Notes: generated by a model not told the origin, from the sequence alone. A stretch of DNA of 64,000 nucleotides from Proteobacteria bacterium DTSAM18 (GCA_028767165.1 JARACJ010000001.1:62001-126000); one strand, 5' to 3'; numbered from the stretch's first letter, positions 54,112 to 64,000 are shown. Numbers and translations are program-made.

Positions 54112-56277
54112 TCAGGGGCCGGACGGACCCAGGAGATCCTGCGGAAGCGGGCCCTGGCGCTCCACGATGGACAACAGTCGTCCGGCGCCCGGCAGGCCCG
54201 GGAGCCACCAGTCGAGCTCCTCACCCCGCAGGAGCCCCGTGAGATCGGTGACGAGCTGCTGGTGGGCCGCGCGGGGGTCGGTCCAGCCGCCGAGCTCGGA
54301 CAACCACATCAGGGAGCGGAGCTGCCAGGCGGGGTCGAGGGTGTCGAAGCGCTCCTGCAGCCACGCGCGTTCGGTCTGCAGGCGGTCCTCGAGCCGGGCG
54401 CTGCGGATCACGAGGTCGTCGGTCTGCAGCAGCGTGAGGCGCTCCTCGGGGCTCGTGAAGGCGTCCTGGCTGGGACTGTAGGCCAGCAGGATGGGCCAGC
54501 GCGCGTTGGTGCCCTGCAGCCTGTGGCCTCGCTGGTGCAGGGCCCGTCGCAGGGCGGTGTGGCCGGGCTCGTCGATCCACGCCGCCCACAGGAGCGCCTC
54601 GGCCCTGTCGTGCAGGCCGGCCTGGTCGAGGAAGTCGGCCATCAGGCTGATCGACTGGGGGGAGGCGTTGGCCTGGAGCGCTCCCTCGAGGAGGCGATCG
54701 GGGGCGTCGGCCGACAGGGGGTACCAGGACCAGTGCTTGAGCAGGCCCTTGTGGCTGGCCCAGTCGTCCGGGACCTCGTCCAGCAGCCGCTCGTACATCC
54801 GCGTGGCCTCCGCGACGTCTCCGTGCTCGGAGTAGGCGGCCGCCAGCCGACGGCGCTGCTCGAAGCTGGAGGCATCGAGGAACACGGCTTCCTGCAGGCC
54901 GAGCAGGGCGTCCTCGACGTTCCAGGAGATGGAGGCCAGCAGGCGCTCGTGGGTGGGACGGAGGTGGGCCTCGCGAGAGGGCGGGTGGATGTACTCCGCG
55001 AGCAGGGCGTGGATGCCGCGCACGCCGATGTGGACGTGGACGATGCGCTCCTGCTGATCACGGCGGGCCATGGCGCGGTAGTGCACGGCATAGGCGGCGT
55101 TGGGCAGCTCGGTGGGCTGGCTGGAGATGTCGGACAGGATCCAGCCCTTGCGTCCGGCCTCGTCGCGCCAGGCCGCGAACAGTTCGTCGGTGGTGCGGGG
55201 GCTCGGCGTGCGGCGGGAGGTGACCTGCCAGCTGGTGCGGCCGTCCGGTGACAGGAAGACCTCGGCGGGCGAGACGTGGACGGCGGGGCGGTAGCCGGGA
55301 GGGGCCCTGTGGAACAGCTCCCGGTCGGAGGGAGCGGGCAGGGTCGGCAGGGGCTGGCTCTGCCGGCGGGCCTGGACCCGCTCGATGCGTCGGGCGTCCC
55401 ACAGGGGCTGCACGGCGGGGCCGAACCACGCGAGGCCGCCCATGAGCAGCGCGGCGATGACGAGGCTCGTCAGGTGCAGCCGGGTGTTCCAGCCCCGGTG
55501 GCGCTGCATCTGGGGAGGATCGACGAGGAACGCGAGCACGATGCCGGTGATCATGCCGCCGAGGTGGGCCCAGTTGTCGGTCAGCGGACTCTGGAAGCCG
55601 CTGATGAGCATGAGCACCAGATAGGGCAGGAGGAAGAAGCCGAAGAAGCCCCGGGTGCGCTCCGGGATGAGCTCGGGGCGCGTGAGCCCGAAGATGACGC
55701 TGGCGGCCACCAGCCCGAAGATGCCGCCCGACGCCCCCAGGGACGGGAAGGCCGGGTTGAGGAACGTGGAGGCGACCGATCCGCCGAGCACGCTGGCTCC
55801 GAACAACCACAGCAGGTTGCGCCACCCGAGGGCGCGCTCGAGGTGCAGGCCCGTGTAGCCGAGCCACAGCATGTTCATGATGAGGTGGTCGAGGCTCGTG
55901 TGCAGCACGCCCATGGTGAGCAGGCGGTGGACCTCGGCGTCCTCGAGGATCAGGGGCGTCCACTTGGCGAAGTGGTTCTGGAGCATCGCCGTGCCGCCGG
56001 GCACCTTCGACAGCCACCAGACGCGAAGCTGGGCCCCCACCAGCAGCGCGGTGAGCACCGGGGGACCGGCCTCGGCGACGGCCTGGCTCCACCGCAGGGC
56101 CCGCTGGTTGAACAGGCTGTTGAAGATCTCGAGCTCGTGGGCCGGCACGAAGAGATCGCCGGTGATCGGGGGGAAGCGGACGGAGGCGTCCGGCTGGATG
56201 CGGCCCTGACGGACCCGCGTCTCCCATTGGTCCCAGGACAGGTGCAGGTGCTGTCCGTGGTACTTCACCTCGATCAA
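54112..56277 (-). CDS. Rhomboid-family intramembrane protease with GYF-like N-terminus and TPR-like tail
   Basis: The 721-residue protein starts with a short domain IEVKYHGQHLHLSWDQWETR like a GYF_2 module, then rhomboid helices: HLIMNMLWLG (N135), the serine motif GASGGIFGLV (S183) and NWAHLGGMITGIVLAF (H238), together an intact Ser-His pair. After a linker, a TPR-like helical region covers about 330-700. The best start is TTG at 56277, preceded by GGGAG; a downstream GTG is possible. Rhomboids cleave transmembrane segments in the bilayer; the TPR-like tail may recruit substrates. It overlaps no other gene, and queG lies 52 bases upstream. Confidence 0.82.
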   Translation of the reverse strand: MIEVKYHGQHLHLSWDQWETRVRQGRIQPDASVRFPPITGDLFVPAHELEIFNSLFNQRALRWSQAVAEAGPPVLTALLVGAQLRVWWLSKVPGGTAMLQNHFAKWTPLILEDAEVHRLLTMGVLHTSLDHLIMNMLWLGYTGLHLERALGWRNLLWLFGASVLGGSVASTFLNPAFPSLGASGGIFGLVAASVIFGLTRPELIPERTRGFFGFFLLPYLVLMLISGFQSPLTDNWAHLGGMITGIVLAFLVDPPQMQRHRGWNTRLHLTSLVIAALLMGGLAWFGPAVQPLWDARRIERVQARRQSQPLPTLPAPSDRELFHRAPPGYRPAVHVSPAEVFLSPDGRTSWQVTSRRTPSPRTTDELFAAWRDEAGRKGWILSDISSQPTELPNAAYAVHYRAMARRDQQERIVHVHIGVRGIHALLAEYIHPPSREAHLRPTHERLLASISWNVEDALLGLQEAVFLDASSFEQRRRLAAAYSEHGDVAEATRMYERLLDEVPDDWASHKGLLKHWSWYPLSADAPDRLLEGALQANASPQSISLMADFLDQAGLHDRAEALLWAAWIDEPGHTALRRALHQRGHRLQGTNARWPILLAYSPSQDAFTSPEERLTLLQTDDLVIRSARLEDRLQTERAWLQERFDTLDPAWQLRSLMWLSELGGWTDPRAAHQQLVTDLTGLLRGEELDWWLPGLPGAGRLLSIVERQGPLPQDLLGPSGP

Positions 56278-56329
56278 GCGTGGGCTCCCGGCGTGGTCAT
56301 GGCCTGAAGTATATCGCCGGCGACGGGAA

Positions 56330-57439
<1,110 letters not shown>

Positions 57440-57510
57440 GGGGGTCTCCGCGGTGCTGCGCCCTGTATCCTGAACTGTTACAGCGAGCGCAACGAACGCA
57501 AGGTGATCCC

Positions 57511-58296
57511 GTGTACAACATCCTCATCTCGTTGGGCGTGTCCGCCCTGATCTTCGCCGTGGTGATGGCCTTCGGCTTTCCCGTGGTCTCGGCGGTGCTG
57601 CCCGCACTGCTCGTGTTCCCGGTCCTGGCCTTCTTCCTGGCCCGGCGCACCCAGGCGCAGGTCACCGCGGATCTCGCCGTGCTGCCCGGGCTCATCGAGG
57701 AGCGCAAGCTCGACGAGGTCAAGCAGCTCATCGAGCAGACCCGCGAGAAGTACGGCAAGTGGCAGCCCCTGCTCACCGGTCGCCTCACCGGCCAGCTCGG
57801 CATGCTCGACTACGCCCAGATGAAGTACGACGAGGCCCTGCCCCAGCTCGAGGCCGGCTCCTGGCAGGACTGGAACGCGCTCACGCTCATCGGCTGCATC
57901 CACTACCGCCGCAAGCGCTACGACGAGGCCTGGGAGAGCTTCGGCAAGGCCCAGAAGGCCGGCCGCAAGGAAGTCATGGCCTACGTGGTGCCCGCGGTGC
58001 TCCAGCTCAAGCAGGGGCTGCGCAGCGAGGCGCTGTCCACGCTGAACACCGGGCTCGGGATCCTCGAGGGCAACCAGACCCTCAAGAACCTGAAGAACAC
58101 CATCGCCAACAAGGGCAAGGTCGACACCCGCCAGTTCGGTGAGGTCTGGTTCCAGTACTTCCCCGAGGAGGCCGTGCGCCAGATGAACATGCGGGGCACC
58201 CGGGGCCGTCCCGAGATCCCCAAGGGCGTGAAGGTCCGGGGGCAGACGCCCCACCCGCAGCCCCGCAGCCGCGGCAAGCTGGGTCGTCGTCGCTGA
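57511..58296 (+). CDS. Membrane-anchored TPR-like protein
   Basis: The 261-residue protein has one long or two short N-terminal membrane helices (ILISLGVSALIFAVVMAFGF and VSAVLPALLVFPVLAFFLA), then TPR-like pairs (PLLTGRLTGQLGMLDYAQMKYDEALPQL, WNALTLIGCIHYRRKRYDEAWESFGKAQ) and a basic, Pro-rich tail. The start is GTG. The tail RGKLGRRR may contact nucleic acid or lipid. Function unknown. It is divergent from queG. Confidence 0.72.
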   Translation: MYNILISLGVSALIFAVVMAFGFPVVSAVLPALLVFPVLAFFLARRTQAQVTADLAVLPGLIEERKLDEVKQLIEQTREKYGKWQPLLTGRLTGQLGMLDYAQMKYDEALPQLEAGSWQDWNALTLIGCIHYRRKRYDEAWESFGKAQKAGRKEVMAYVVPAVLQLKQGLRSEALSTLNTGLGILEGNQTLKNLKNTIANKGKVDTRQFGEVWFQYFPEEAVRQMNMRGTRGRPEIPKGVKVRGQTPHPQPRSRGKLGRRR

Positions 58297-58379
58297 ACGG
58301 TGGCCCCACCCGGTCACATCTGGTTGGATACACAGGCGTCGCGGCATCCGCGGCGCCTGTCGTCGTCTGGGGGTCGTGC

Positions 58380-59462
58380 ATGTCGCCAGTGTCCATCGTC
58401 CACCTGTGTCGGACGGGCTGGCCCGCCCGTGGCGGGATGGAGGCGGTGGTGCAGCAGGTGGCCCACAGGCAGGTGGCGGATGGCTGGCGGGTCACGGTGG
58501 TCACGCTGGACCACGGGCCGGCGGGTCGGGAGCTGGTGGACGCCACCCACGAGGGCGTGCGCTACCGACGCCTGCCGCGATGGGGCACGCCGCTGTATGC
58601 GATGGCCCGTGGCGTCCGTGGTGCCCTGGCGGGGGCCGACATCGTCCACGTCCACGGGATCGACGGCCTGGTGGACCAGGCGCTGCGCCACAGACCGGAG
58701 GGAGGGCGGGTGGTGCTGTCCACTCACGGCGGCTACCTGCACACCCGCAGGCTGTGGCCACTCAAGCAGCTGATGCTGCGCACCTGGACCCCCTGGTCCC
58801 TGCGCAGGCTCGATGGGCTGTGGTGGACCTCGGCCCAGGATCGCGACCGGATGGCGGCGATGGGCCTGGCGGGGATGGTGGTGCCCAACGGCCTCGAGCT
58901 GCGGTCCTGGCTCGCGCTCGATCGTCGGCCGGAGGCGGGGCGCTGGCTGCTGCCGGGGCGGGTGGATCGCCACAAGGGACACCTCGATGCGCTGCAGGCG
59001 CTGGCGGCGATGCCGGTGGCAGCCCGGCCCCGGCTGCGGATCGTCGGCCCGGTGGCGGATGAGGCGTTCGGGCGGGAGGTCGTGGGCCGGGCGGTCTCTC
59101 TGGGCCTGCAGCGCGTGGAGCTGGTGGGCGAGGTGGAGCTGCCGGCCCTGCTCGACGAGTTCGCCCGGGCGGAGGTGTGCCTGCTGCCGTCCGAGGCGGA
59201 GGGATTCGGCCTCACGCTGGTGGAGGCCATGGCCGCCGGGGTGCCGGTGGCGGCCCGGGGCATCGACGCCTTCCGGGAGAGGGGAGGGGACGTTCCCTGG
59301 TGGATCCCCTTCGGCACCGATGCGGCTGGGGCGGCCCTGCAGGCCATCCGGCCGGATGCGGTCAGGCTGCAGCGGGGGAGGACCATGGCTGCGGCGCACG
59401 ACTGGGACGAGGTGTTCCCCCTGTGGCGCGCCGCGTACGACGCCGAGGAGGCCCGCCCATGA
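58380..59462 (+). CDS. Family 4 glycosyltransferase
   Basis: The 360-residue protein has the GT-B fold of GT4: VSIVHLCRTGWPARGGMEAVVQQVA at the start with the glycine-rich loop, a middle MVVPNGLELRSW and LLPGRVDRHKGHLDAL, and the C-terminal LPSEAEGFGLTLVEAMAAGVPVAA, the EX7E region that binds the sugar nucleotide. It probably adds a hexose in capsule, exopolysaccharide or O-antigen synthesis. The stop overlaps the next start by four bases, opening a coupled chain of four genes. Confidence 0.9.
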   Translation: MSPVSIVHLCRTGWPARGGMEAVVQQVAHRQVADGWRVTVVTLDHGPAGRELVDATHEGVRYRRLPRWGTPLYAMARGVRGALAGADIVHVHGIDGLVDQALRHRPEGGRVVLSTHGGYLHTRRLWPLKQLMLRTWTPWSLRRLDGLWWTSAQDRDRMAAMGLAGMVVPNGLELRSWLALDRRPEAGRWLLPGRVDRHKGHLDALQALAAMPVAARPRLRIVGPVADEAFGREVVGRAVSLGLQRVELVGEVELPALLDEFARAEVCLLPSEAEGFGLTLVEAMAAGVPVAARGIDAFRERGGDVPWWIPFGTDAAGAALQAIRPDAVRLQRGRTMAAAHDWDEVFPLWRAAYDAEEARP

Positions 59463-59911
59463 CGAAGTACCTGCTGGTGGGGTCCAGCGGTGGGCACCTC
59501 ACCCACCTGTGGTGGCTCCGATCCCTGTGGGCCCACGACGAGGCGGTGTGGGTCACCCAGCCCACCCCCGACGCCCAGGGCCGTCTGCAGGGAGAGCGGG
59601 TGTACTGGGCCGCGTCACGCTCCAACCGCAGCGGGCGGGCGCTGCTGGCCAACCTGGGGCTCGCCTGGCGCGTGCTGGGCAGGGAGCGCCCGGACGTGGT
59701 CCTCACCTCGGGCGCCGCCGTGGCGGTCCCCTTCGTCTACCTCGCCTGGCTGCGGGGCATCCCCACCGTCTACCTGCAGGTCTTCGACCGGGTGGATCGA
59801 CCGAGCCTGTCGGCCCGTCTGTGTGCGCCGGTGGTCACCGAGATGGTCTGCCAGTGGCCGAGCCAGCGGCAGGCCCTCGGGCGGGGCGTCGTGCTGGGGG
59901 CCATCCGATGA
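59459..59911 (+). CDS. Alg14/PssD-like glycosyltransferase subunit
   Basis: The 150-residue protein resembles Alg14, the anchored half of split UDP-sugar transferases: KYLLVGSSGGHLTHLWWL at the start, the RPDVVLTSGAAVAVPFVYLAW core and a short C-terminus. In bacteria, PssD is the counterpart in exopolysaccharide synthesis; its membrane helix is weak here. It overlaps both neighbours as ATGA and pairs with the next gene, the Alg13-like half. Confidence 0.85.
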   Translation: MTKYLLVGSSGGHLTHLWWLRSLWAHDEAVWVTQPTPDAQGRLQGERVYWAASRSNRSGRALLANLGLAWRVLGRERPDVVLTSGAAVAVPFVYLAWLRGIPTVYLQVFDRVDRPSLSARLCAPVVTEMVCQWPSQRQALGRGVVLGAIR

Positions 59912-60465
59912 TCCTGGTCACCGTCGGCACCCACCACCAGCCCTTCGATCGGCTCGTGCGTGCGGCCCAGGCGCTCGCGGAGCTCGGGGCCGAGGTGGTG
60001 GTCCAGGCGGGCACGAGCGAGGTCCCGACGCCCGGCTGCACCCGTGTGTCCATGGCGACCCCGGCGCAGCTCGCGGAGTGGCTGGACGCCGCGGACGTGG
60101 TGATCACCCACGGAGGGCCGGCGAGCCTGTTCGATGCACTGGAGCGGGGCATCGTGCCCTGGATGTGCCCCCGCAGTCCCGCCCACGGGGAGCACGTCGA
60201 CGATCACCAGCTGCGGTTCGCGGGGGCCATGGACGGACGGGTGTCCGTGGCGCTCGACCCCGAGGCGATCGTCCAGCTGGCGCGGCAGCAGGGGCTGCAG
60301 GCCCTGCGGCGCGACTGTGCTCCGCTCCCCCTCGATGCCCGGCCGGGATTCGTGGAGGACCTGCGCCAGGTCGTGCATCGGGTACGGCGGTCCGGGAGGA
60401 GCGATCGTGGCCTTCGTGGTAGGGTCGCCCGACTCCTCCGACAAAGGACGCGACGCAGCCCATGA
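59908..60465 (+). CDS. Alg13/PssE-like glycosyltransferase subunit
   Basis: The 185-residue protein matches the catalytic half: MILVTVGTHHQPFDRLVRA, then VVITHGGPASLFDALERGIVPWMCPR, the UDP-sugar binding pattern of glycosyltransferase family 28 C-terminal domains. It would need the Alg14-like partner, encoded just upstream with a four-base overlap. The C-terminal 30 residues are basic (RRSGRSDRGLRGRVARLLRQ). Its stop in turn overlaps the kinase start. Confidence 0.88.
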   Translation: MILVTVGTHHQPFDRLVRAAQALAELGAEVVVQAGTSEVPTPGCTRVSMATPAQLAEWLDAADVVITHGGPASLFDALERGIVPWMCPRSPAHGEHVDDHQLRFAGAMDGRVSVALDPEAIVQLARQQGLQALRRDCAPLPLDARPGFVEDLRQVVHRVRRSGRSDRGLRGRVARLLRQRTRRSP

Positions 60466-62225
60466 AGGCACCCACGACCCTGGATCAGGACCGCTATCGG
60501 CTGGAGGGACTGCTCGGAGAGGGAGGCATGGCGCAGGTGTTCCGGGCCCGGGACACCCACCTCGGCGTCGTGCGCGCCATCAAGATGCTCGCGCCGTCGA
60601 TGGTCGGAAAGGCGCGGGCCGAGAAGCGCTTCATGAACGAGGCCCGCACCATGGCGCGGCTCGAGCACCCCCACATCGTACGGGTGCTGGATGTTCGCCG
60701 TGAGGGAGAGCTGCCCTACATGGTGATGGAGCTGGTGCCGGGCGGGAGCCTGTCGGAGCTGCTGCACCGCAGCGGGTCGCTGCCTCCTGTCCGGGCGCTG
60801 GGCATCATGGAGCAGGTGCTGTCGGCCATCGGCCATGCCCATGAGCAGGGCGTGGTGCACCGGGACATCAAGCCCGGGAACATCCTGCTCGACGACGACG
60901 GCACCTGCCGGGTCACCGACTTCGGCATCGCCCGGGTGCGGGAGCCCGAGCTGTCGGCCCAGACCCGCACCGGCGCGGTCATGGGCACCTGGGGCTACAT
61001 GGCGCCGGAGCAGCGTCGGGATGCGAAGCACATCGATCAGCGCGCCGACGTGTACGCCCTCGGAGCACTGCTGTACGTGCTGGTCACCGGTCAGGCGCCG
61101 ATGGAGCTCTTCGCGGCCACCACCGTGCCGGGGCTGCTCGACGCCGTGCCCGGCCCGCTGGTGCCCATCATCACCCGCGCGTGCGCCTTCGATCCCGCCG
61201 AGCGCTTCGATGGCTGCGAGGACTTCCGGCGTGCGCTGCAGGAGGTCGCACCGGCGCTCGGGCTCGGCGGTGCGCCGCCCGTGGCGGGGCGACGAGCCTT
61301 CGTGCCGTCGCCCGATGCACGGCTGACCCGTCTGTCCTTCGGAGACGATCCCCTCGAGCCCCTGCAGGGGGGCCACGGGGCGCTCGACGGAGAGGCCACG
61401 GCGCCGCCCCCCGCCACCCGGTGGCGAGGACCCCTCTGGCTGATGGGCGCCGCCGTGGTGTTCGCCATCGGGGGCGTGTGGCTGCTCTCCGAGGCGCCGG
61501 AGCGGCCTGCGTCCGAGCGGCCGCAGACGCAGGAAGCGGTCGTTCAGCAGGGATCCGACCTCCCCGAGGCGCCGGTCGACCCGATCGAGGCCAGTCCCGG
61601 CGCGGCGGAGCAGGCGGTGAGGGGCCTCGCGGTCACCCGTCCCAGGGTGCCCCGGCAGCAGACCACCCGGCCCGTCGCGCCGCCGGAGCAGACCCCGAAG
61701 ATCGCCGAGCCCGCCGCGCCGCCCCTGGAGCCGGCCCAGCGACTCGCCCGGTTCGCCGGCAACCAGGACTGGCCGGACGCGCTGATCCAGGGCGATCGGG
61801 TCGACCCGGGCCTCGCCGTCGAGCTCAGCCGGGTCATCGGCCTGGACTACGCCACCGAGGAGGAGAGCGACAGCGCGAAGGGCATCCGGGTGTCGCTGAT
61901 CCACCTCCTGAACAACCACCCCGACGCCGGTGTGGCGTTCGTGGATGCGCTGGCGGAGCGGGGGGAGCTCACGGGCTTCATGGCCCACCCGCTGAAGGGG
62001 CAGGGAGGAGACTTCTCCACACCCATCCTGAGGGCCATGGGAGAGCGGGCCCCCGTCGAGGTGAAGGCTCCGGCCACGCCGGAGGACTGCCGGGCGCTGG
62101 CGCTGTACGTGGATCTGTTGAACCGGCCGGAGCAGCCCGGCGTCACCCCGGACTGGATCGCGCCGGCGTGCCAGGCCTGCACCACGTTGAACGAGGGCGT
62201 GCCCGTGGGGAAGTGTGATGCGTAG
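60462..62225 (+). CDS. Hanks-type Ser/Thr protein kinase with periplasmic domain
   Basis: The 587-residue protein has a complete N-terminal kinase domain: LGEGGMAQVFRARD (glycine loop), AIKML with the catalytic Lys, HRDIKPGNILL, DFGIAR, APEQRRD and the final DPAERF, so it should be active. One membrane helix (PLWLMGAAVVFAIGGVWLL, about 325-345) is followed by a Pro-rich periplasmic segment and a helical domain. No PASTA repeats. The ATGA overlap with the Alg13-like gene links it to the glycosyltransferase chain, suggesting that the kinase controls polysaccharide synthesis. It overlaps the next start by 8 bases. Confidence 0.93.
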   Translation: MKAPTTLDQDRYRLEGLLGEGGMAQVFRARDTHLGVVRAIKMLAPSMVGKARAEKRFMNEARTMARLEHPHIVRVLDVRREGELPYMVMELVPGGSLSELLHRSGSLPPVRALGIMEQVLSAIGHAHEQGVVHRDIKPGNILLDDDGTCRVTDFGIARVREPELSAQTRTGAVMGTWGYMAPEQRRDAKHIDQRADVYALGALLYVLVTGQAPMELFAATTVPGLLDAVPGPLVPIITRACAFDPAERFDGCEDFRRALQEVAPALGLGGAPPVAGRRAFVPSPDARLTRLSFGDDPLEPLQGGHGALDGEATAPPPATRWRGPLWLMGAAVVFAIGGVWLLSEAPERPASERPQTQEAVVQQGSDLPEAPVDPIEASPGAAEQAVRGLAVTRPRVPRQQTTRPVAPPEQTPKIAEPAAPPLEPAQRLARFAGNQDWPDALIQGDRVDPGLAVELSRVIGLDYATEEESDSAKGIRVSLIHLLNNHPDAGVAFVDALAERGELTGFMAHPLKGQGGDFSTPILRAMGERAPVEVKAPATPEDCRALALYVDLLNRPEQPGVTPDWIAPACQACTTLNEGVPVGKCDA

Positions 62226-63003
62226 TGTCCTGTGGATCCTCTTCGTGGCCACCGCCGGGTGCGGGCCCAAGGTCGAGCAGGACGCGGGGCCGAGCGTGCT
62301 CGACGACCTGGTCCTCTCCCTCGATCTGCGCAGCCCGCTGCAGTGCAGCACCCTCGTCCACGAGGAGGCCACCGGCATGGACGAGCAGGTGCAGGTCACG
62401 GGCTGCCGGGTGGAGGTCACCTGGGAGCTGTCCCCGCTCGGGCGGTCCACCCTGACCCCGTCCACGTTCGTGGGGGCCGACGTGGCCCACATGGAGCGCC
62501 GGGTCGACGCGTCGGCGGTCGCCGCCCGCACCATCCGTCTTGTCGATGCCCACAGCGAGGGCCTGTGGGATCTCCGGATCCCCGAAGACGACCTGCCGTG
62601 GAGGCCTACCGGCGATGCCTGCGCCAGGCCGGACGACGACCCACGCACGGCGCTCGACCTGTCGGACTGGCGCTTCCTGGTGATCAAGGTGTGGACCCGT
62701 GATCCCTTCGGCAACGTGGCGCCCTACGTGGCGGCACAGGACAGCTCCCTCGATCTGGTGTTCGACGCCGACCTGCCGACGTCCTTCCGGCCGAAGGTCA
62801 GGGCGTCTTCCGTCCACGATGGCACCTGGCTGGCCATGTGGTGCGCCGACGCGCCCACACCTTCCTCGGTCGCGTTCAACGTCCGGGGCGCCGGTCAGCT
62901 CACCACGCGCACCGTCGAGCTGCCGCCGGAGGTGGCGGGCGACACGATCACCGCCCTCGAGTACTACGTCGACCCCAGCCAGCACGTGGAAGCCTCACGC
63001 TGA
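62218..63003 (+). CDS. Predicted lipoprotein of unknown function
   Basis: The 261-residue protein has a lipoprotein signal with lipobox ending ATAGC (Cys16), then a beta-rich domain with Asp-rich turns and several Cys (LQCSTLV, VTGCRVEV, GDACARP, MWCADAP). No family is recognised. The ATG at 62218 lies 8 bases inside the kinase gene; a GTG just before is possible. GGGGAAG upstream is inside the kinase coding region. It may be an outer-membrane partner of the kinase system. Confidence 0.7.
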   Translation: MRSVLWILFVATAGCGPKVEQDAGPSVLDDLVLSLDLRSPLQCSTLVHEEATGMDEQVQVTGCRVEVTWELSPLGRSTLTPSTFVGADVAHMERRVDASAVAARTIRLVDAHSEGLWDLRIPEDDLPWRPTGDACARPDDDPRTALDLSDWRFLVIKVWTRDPFGNVAPYVAAQDSSLDLVFDADLPTSFRPKVRASSVHDGTWLAMWCADAPTPSSVAFNVRGAGQLTTRTVELPPEVAGDTITALEYYVDPSQHVEASR

Positions 63004-63015
63004 CGAGCGGGGGCG

Positions 63016-64000
63016 TCAGCGGAACACGCGCCGGGGAAGGGTCAGGCTCAGGGTGAGGCCCGCGCCGGCCCCGATGGCCACGCCGGTGAACGCCATCTGC
63101 AGGTCCCAGGCGCGCTCCATCGCGTCCACCCGCTCCTCGTGGTCGGGAGGGTAGGGACGGGGAGGCCGATCCTCATACCGCTCGTCCGGCTCGAGCGCCT
63201 GTTCGAGGGCCCGGGCGTGCAGCGACTGTCCCACGCTCGCGGCCGTGAACCCCGCGGTGAGCAGGCCGGTGGTGATGGCCGTGACCGTGCGGGAGGGGGT
63301 CCACCAGGGCCTTCGGGTGGGAGGCGTGGAGAGGATGTGGGCCTGGTCGCCCAGACTCGGACAGCCCGCGATCAGCTGCTCGTCGAAGACCGGCACGAAG
63401 CGGAGCCGGTGGGCCGAGACCAGGGCGTGGGGCGGCGTGGGGGAGATCTCCTGCATGGCCCAGTGCATCTCCACCTGCTCCCCCTCCACCTGCTTCAGGT
63501 CGAGCCACAGGAAGCGGGGTGTGGTGCGGGACATGGCATGCAGGCGCCCGTGGGTGGCGAGCCGGCCATCGAAGAGCAGCTCGGCCAGGGGACCGGAGGG
63601 GATCGGCGTGCCGTCGAAGACGTGCTGGGGCCAGGTGCGCGCGCCCCACATGTCGGAGGTGGGGAACTCGGCGCCGAGGGAGGTCCGCACGCTCCGGGAC
63701 GACAACCACGGGGCGCTGTCGTCGCGGGTGAGGTGCACGGTGAACCGGCCAGTGTCGCCGACGACCTTGCGGATGTCGGCGGCGAGCATGGTGGCGACCT
63801 GCAGCGACGGCGAGGTCAGCTCGTCGGCGAGGGGCACGTCGAGCACGTCGTCCTGGGTGGCGGTGTGGGCCTGCAACACGCGGCGCCGGGCAGCCTGCTG
63901 GATCGGCGTGGGGGCACCGTGCTCACACAGGCACAGGGCCACCTGGGGGTCGTAGCTGCGGGGGTCCTCGGAGATCGCCGTGATGACCGACTCGGTGTCG
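63016..64000 (-). CDS. Partial membrane protein of unknown function (start beyond window)
   Basis: The frame is open from the right edge and is probably read in from outside; the visible part is about 327 residues. The upstream-most piece is DTESVITAISEDPRSYDPQ, then a helical and beta region, and two C-terminal membrane segments (VTAITTGLLTAGFTAASVG and MAFTGVAIGAGAGLTLSLTL) around an Arg/Pro-rich loop. The pattern of a large extramembrane domain followed by two helices is not a known family to me. It converges on the lipoprotein gene with 12 bases between stops. Confidence 0.68.
   Translation of the reverse strand, partial: DTESVITAISEDPRSYDPQVALCLCEHGAPTPIQQAARRRVLQAHTATQDDVLDVPLADELTSPSLQVATMLAADIRKVVGDTGRFTVHLTRDDSAPWLSSRSVRTSLGAEFPTSDMWGARTWPQHVFDGTPIPSGPLAELLFDGRLATHGRLHAMSRTTPRFLWLDLKQVEGEQVEMHWAMQEISPTPPHALVSAHRLRFVPVFDEQLIAGCPSLGDQAHILSTPPTRRPWWTPSRTVTAITTGLLTAGFTAASVGQSLHARALEQALEPDERYEDRPPRPYPPDHEERVDAMERAWDLQMAFTGVAIGAGAGLTLSLTLPRRVFR

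Overview
The window is high-GC bacterial DNA, densely coding on both strands, with short gaps, many 4-base ATGA start/stop overlaps and ordinary Shine-Dalgarno sites. The mix of genes points to a Gram-negative delta-proteobacterium-like organism, most likely Myxococcota: a tandem pair of ArsA/Get3-type ATPases, outer-membrane barrels and many lipoproteins, a VWA lipoprotein, a Ser/Thr kinase, a caspase-fold protein and a PP2C-fold protein. This placement is inference; no rRNA is present.

Layout. 1-8.5 kb: rsmI, an NtrC-like regulator, a TlpA thioredoxin, two barrel proteins, a tandem discoidin-like protein and a VWA lipoprotein. 8.5-16.1 kb: the ArsA-like pair, then folD and gcvT-gcvH-gcvP, a one-carbon block in which the glycine cleavage system makes methylene-THF and FolD interconverts it. 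16.2-19.9 kb: a primary-type sigma factor divergent from an ExbB/ExbD-like pair followed by an FtsB-like protein and membrane proteins. 20-33 kb: mostly housekeeping and metabolism (formylglutamate hydrolase, Nfu carrier, LMW phosphatase, bestrophin, RsgA, pyruvate kinase, LD-carboxypeptidase, metallo-beta-lactamase, serine hydrolase, FolC, DNA polymerase III delta-prime). 34.3-35.1 kb: the only long non-coding stretch, a roughly 730-bp imperfect palindrome with conserved hairpins, a hexamer repeat and a strong bidirectional terminator. 35.1-41.3 kb: a small basic protein, a lipoprotein, a thiolase, a Dam-type methylase preceded by a dense GATC island, and SppA. 41.3-47.7 kb: a caspase-fold protein without its cysteine, a secreted helical protein, a coiled-coil/DUF2325-like protein, a protein with two Hfq/Sm-like domains, and RdgC encoded as two overlapping genes. 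47.7-64 kb: tRNA-Arg, metallo-hydrolase, PP2C-fold membrane protein, gamma-glutamyltransferase, adenosine kinase-like protein, thioredoxin reductase, rhomboid-TPR protein, QueG, and a translationally chained glycosyltransferase/Ser-Thr kinase operon.

The strongest unexplained signals are the 14 GATC sites in 235 bp, with an exact DnaA box among them, directly upstream of the adenine methylase; the large palindrome whose two arms keep hairpins through paired base changes; and the tandem Hfq-like protein. A second theme is degenerate enzymes kept as open genes: the NtrC-like regulator lacks the Walker A lysine and GAFTGA loop, the caspase-fold protein has Ile for the catalytic Cys, the PP2C-fold protein has lost its metal aspartates, and the two ArsA-like ATPases have lost complementary P-loop lysines.
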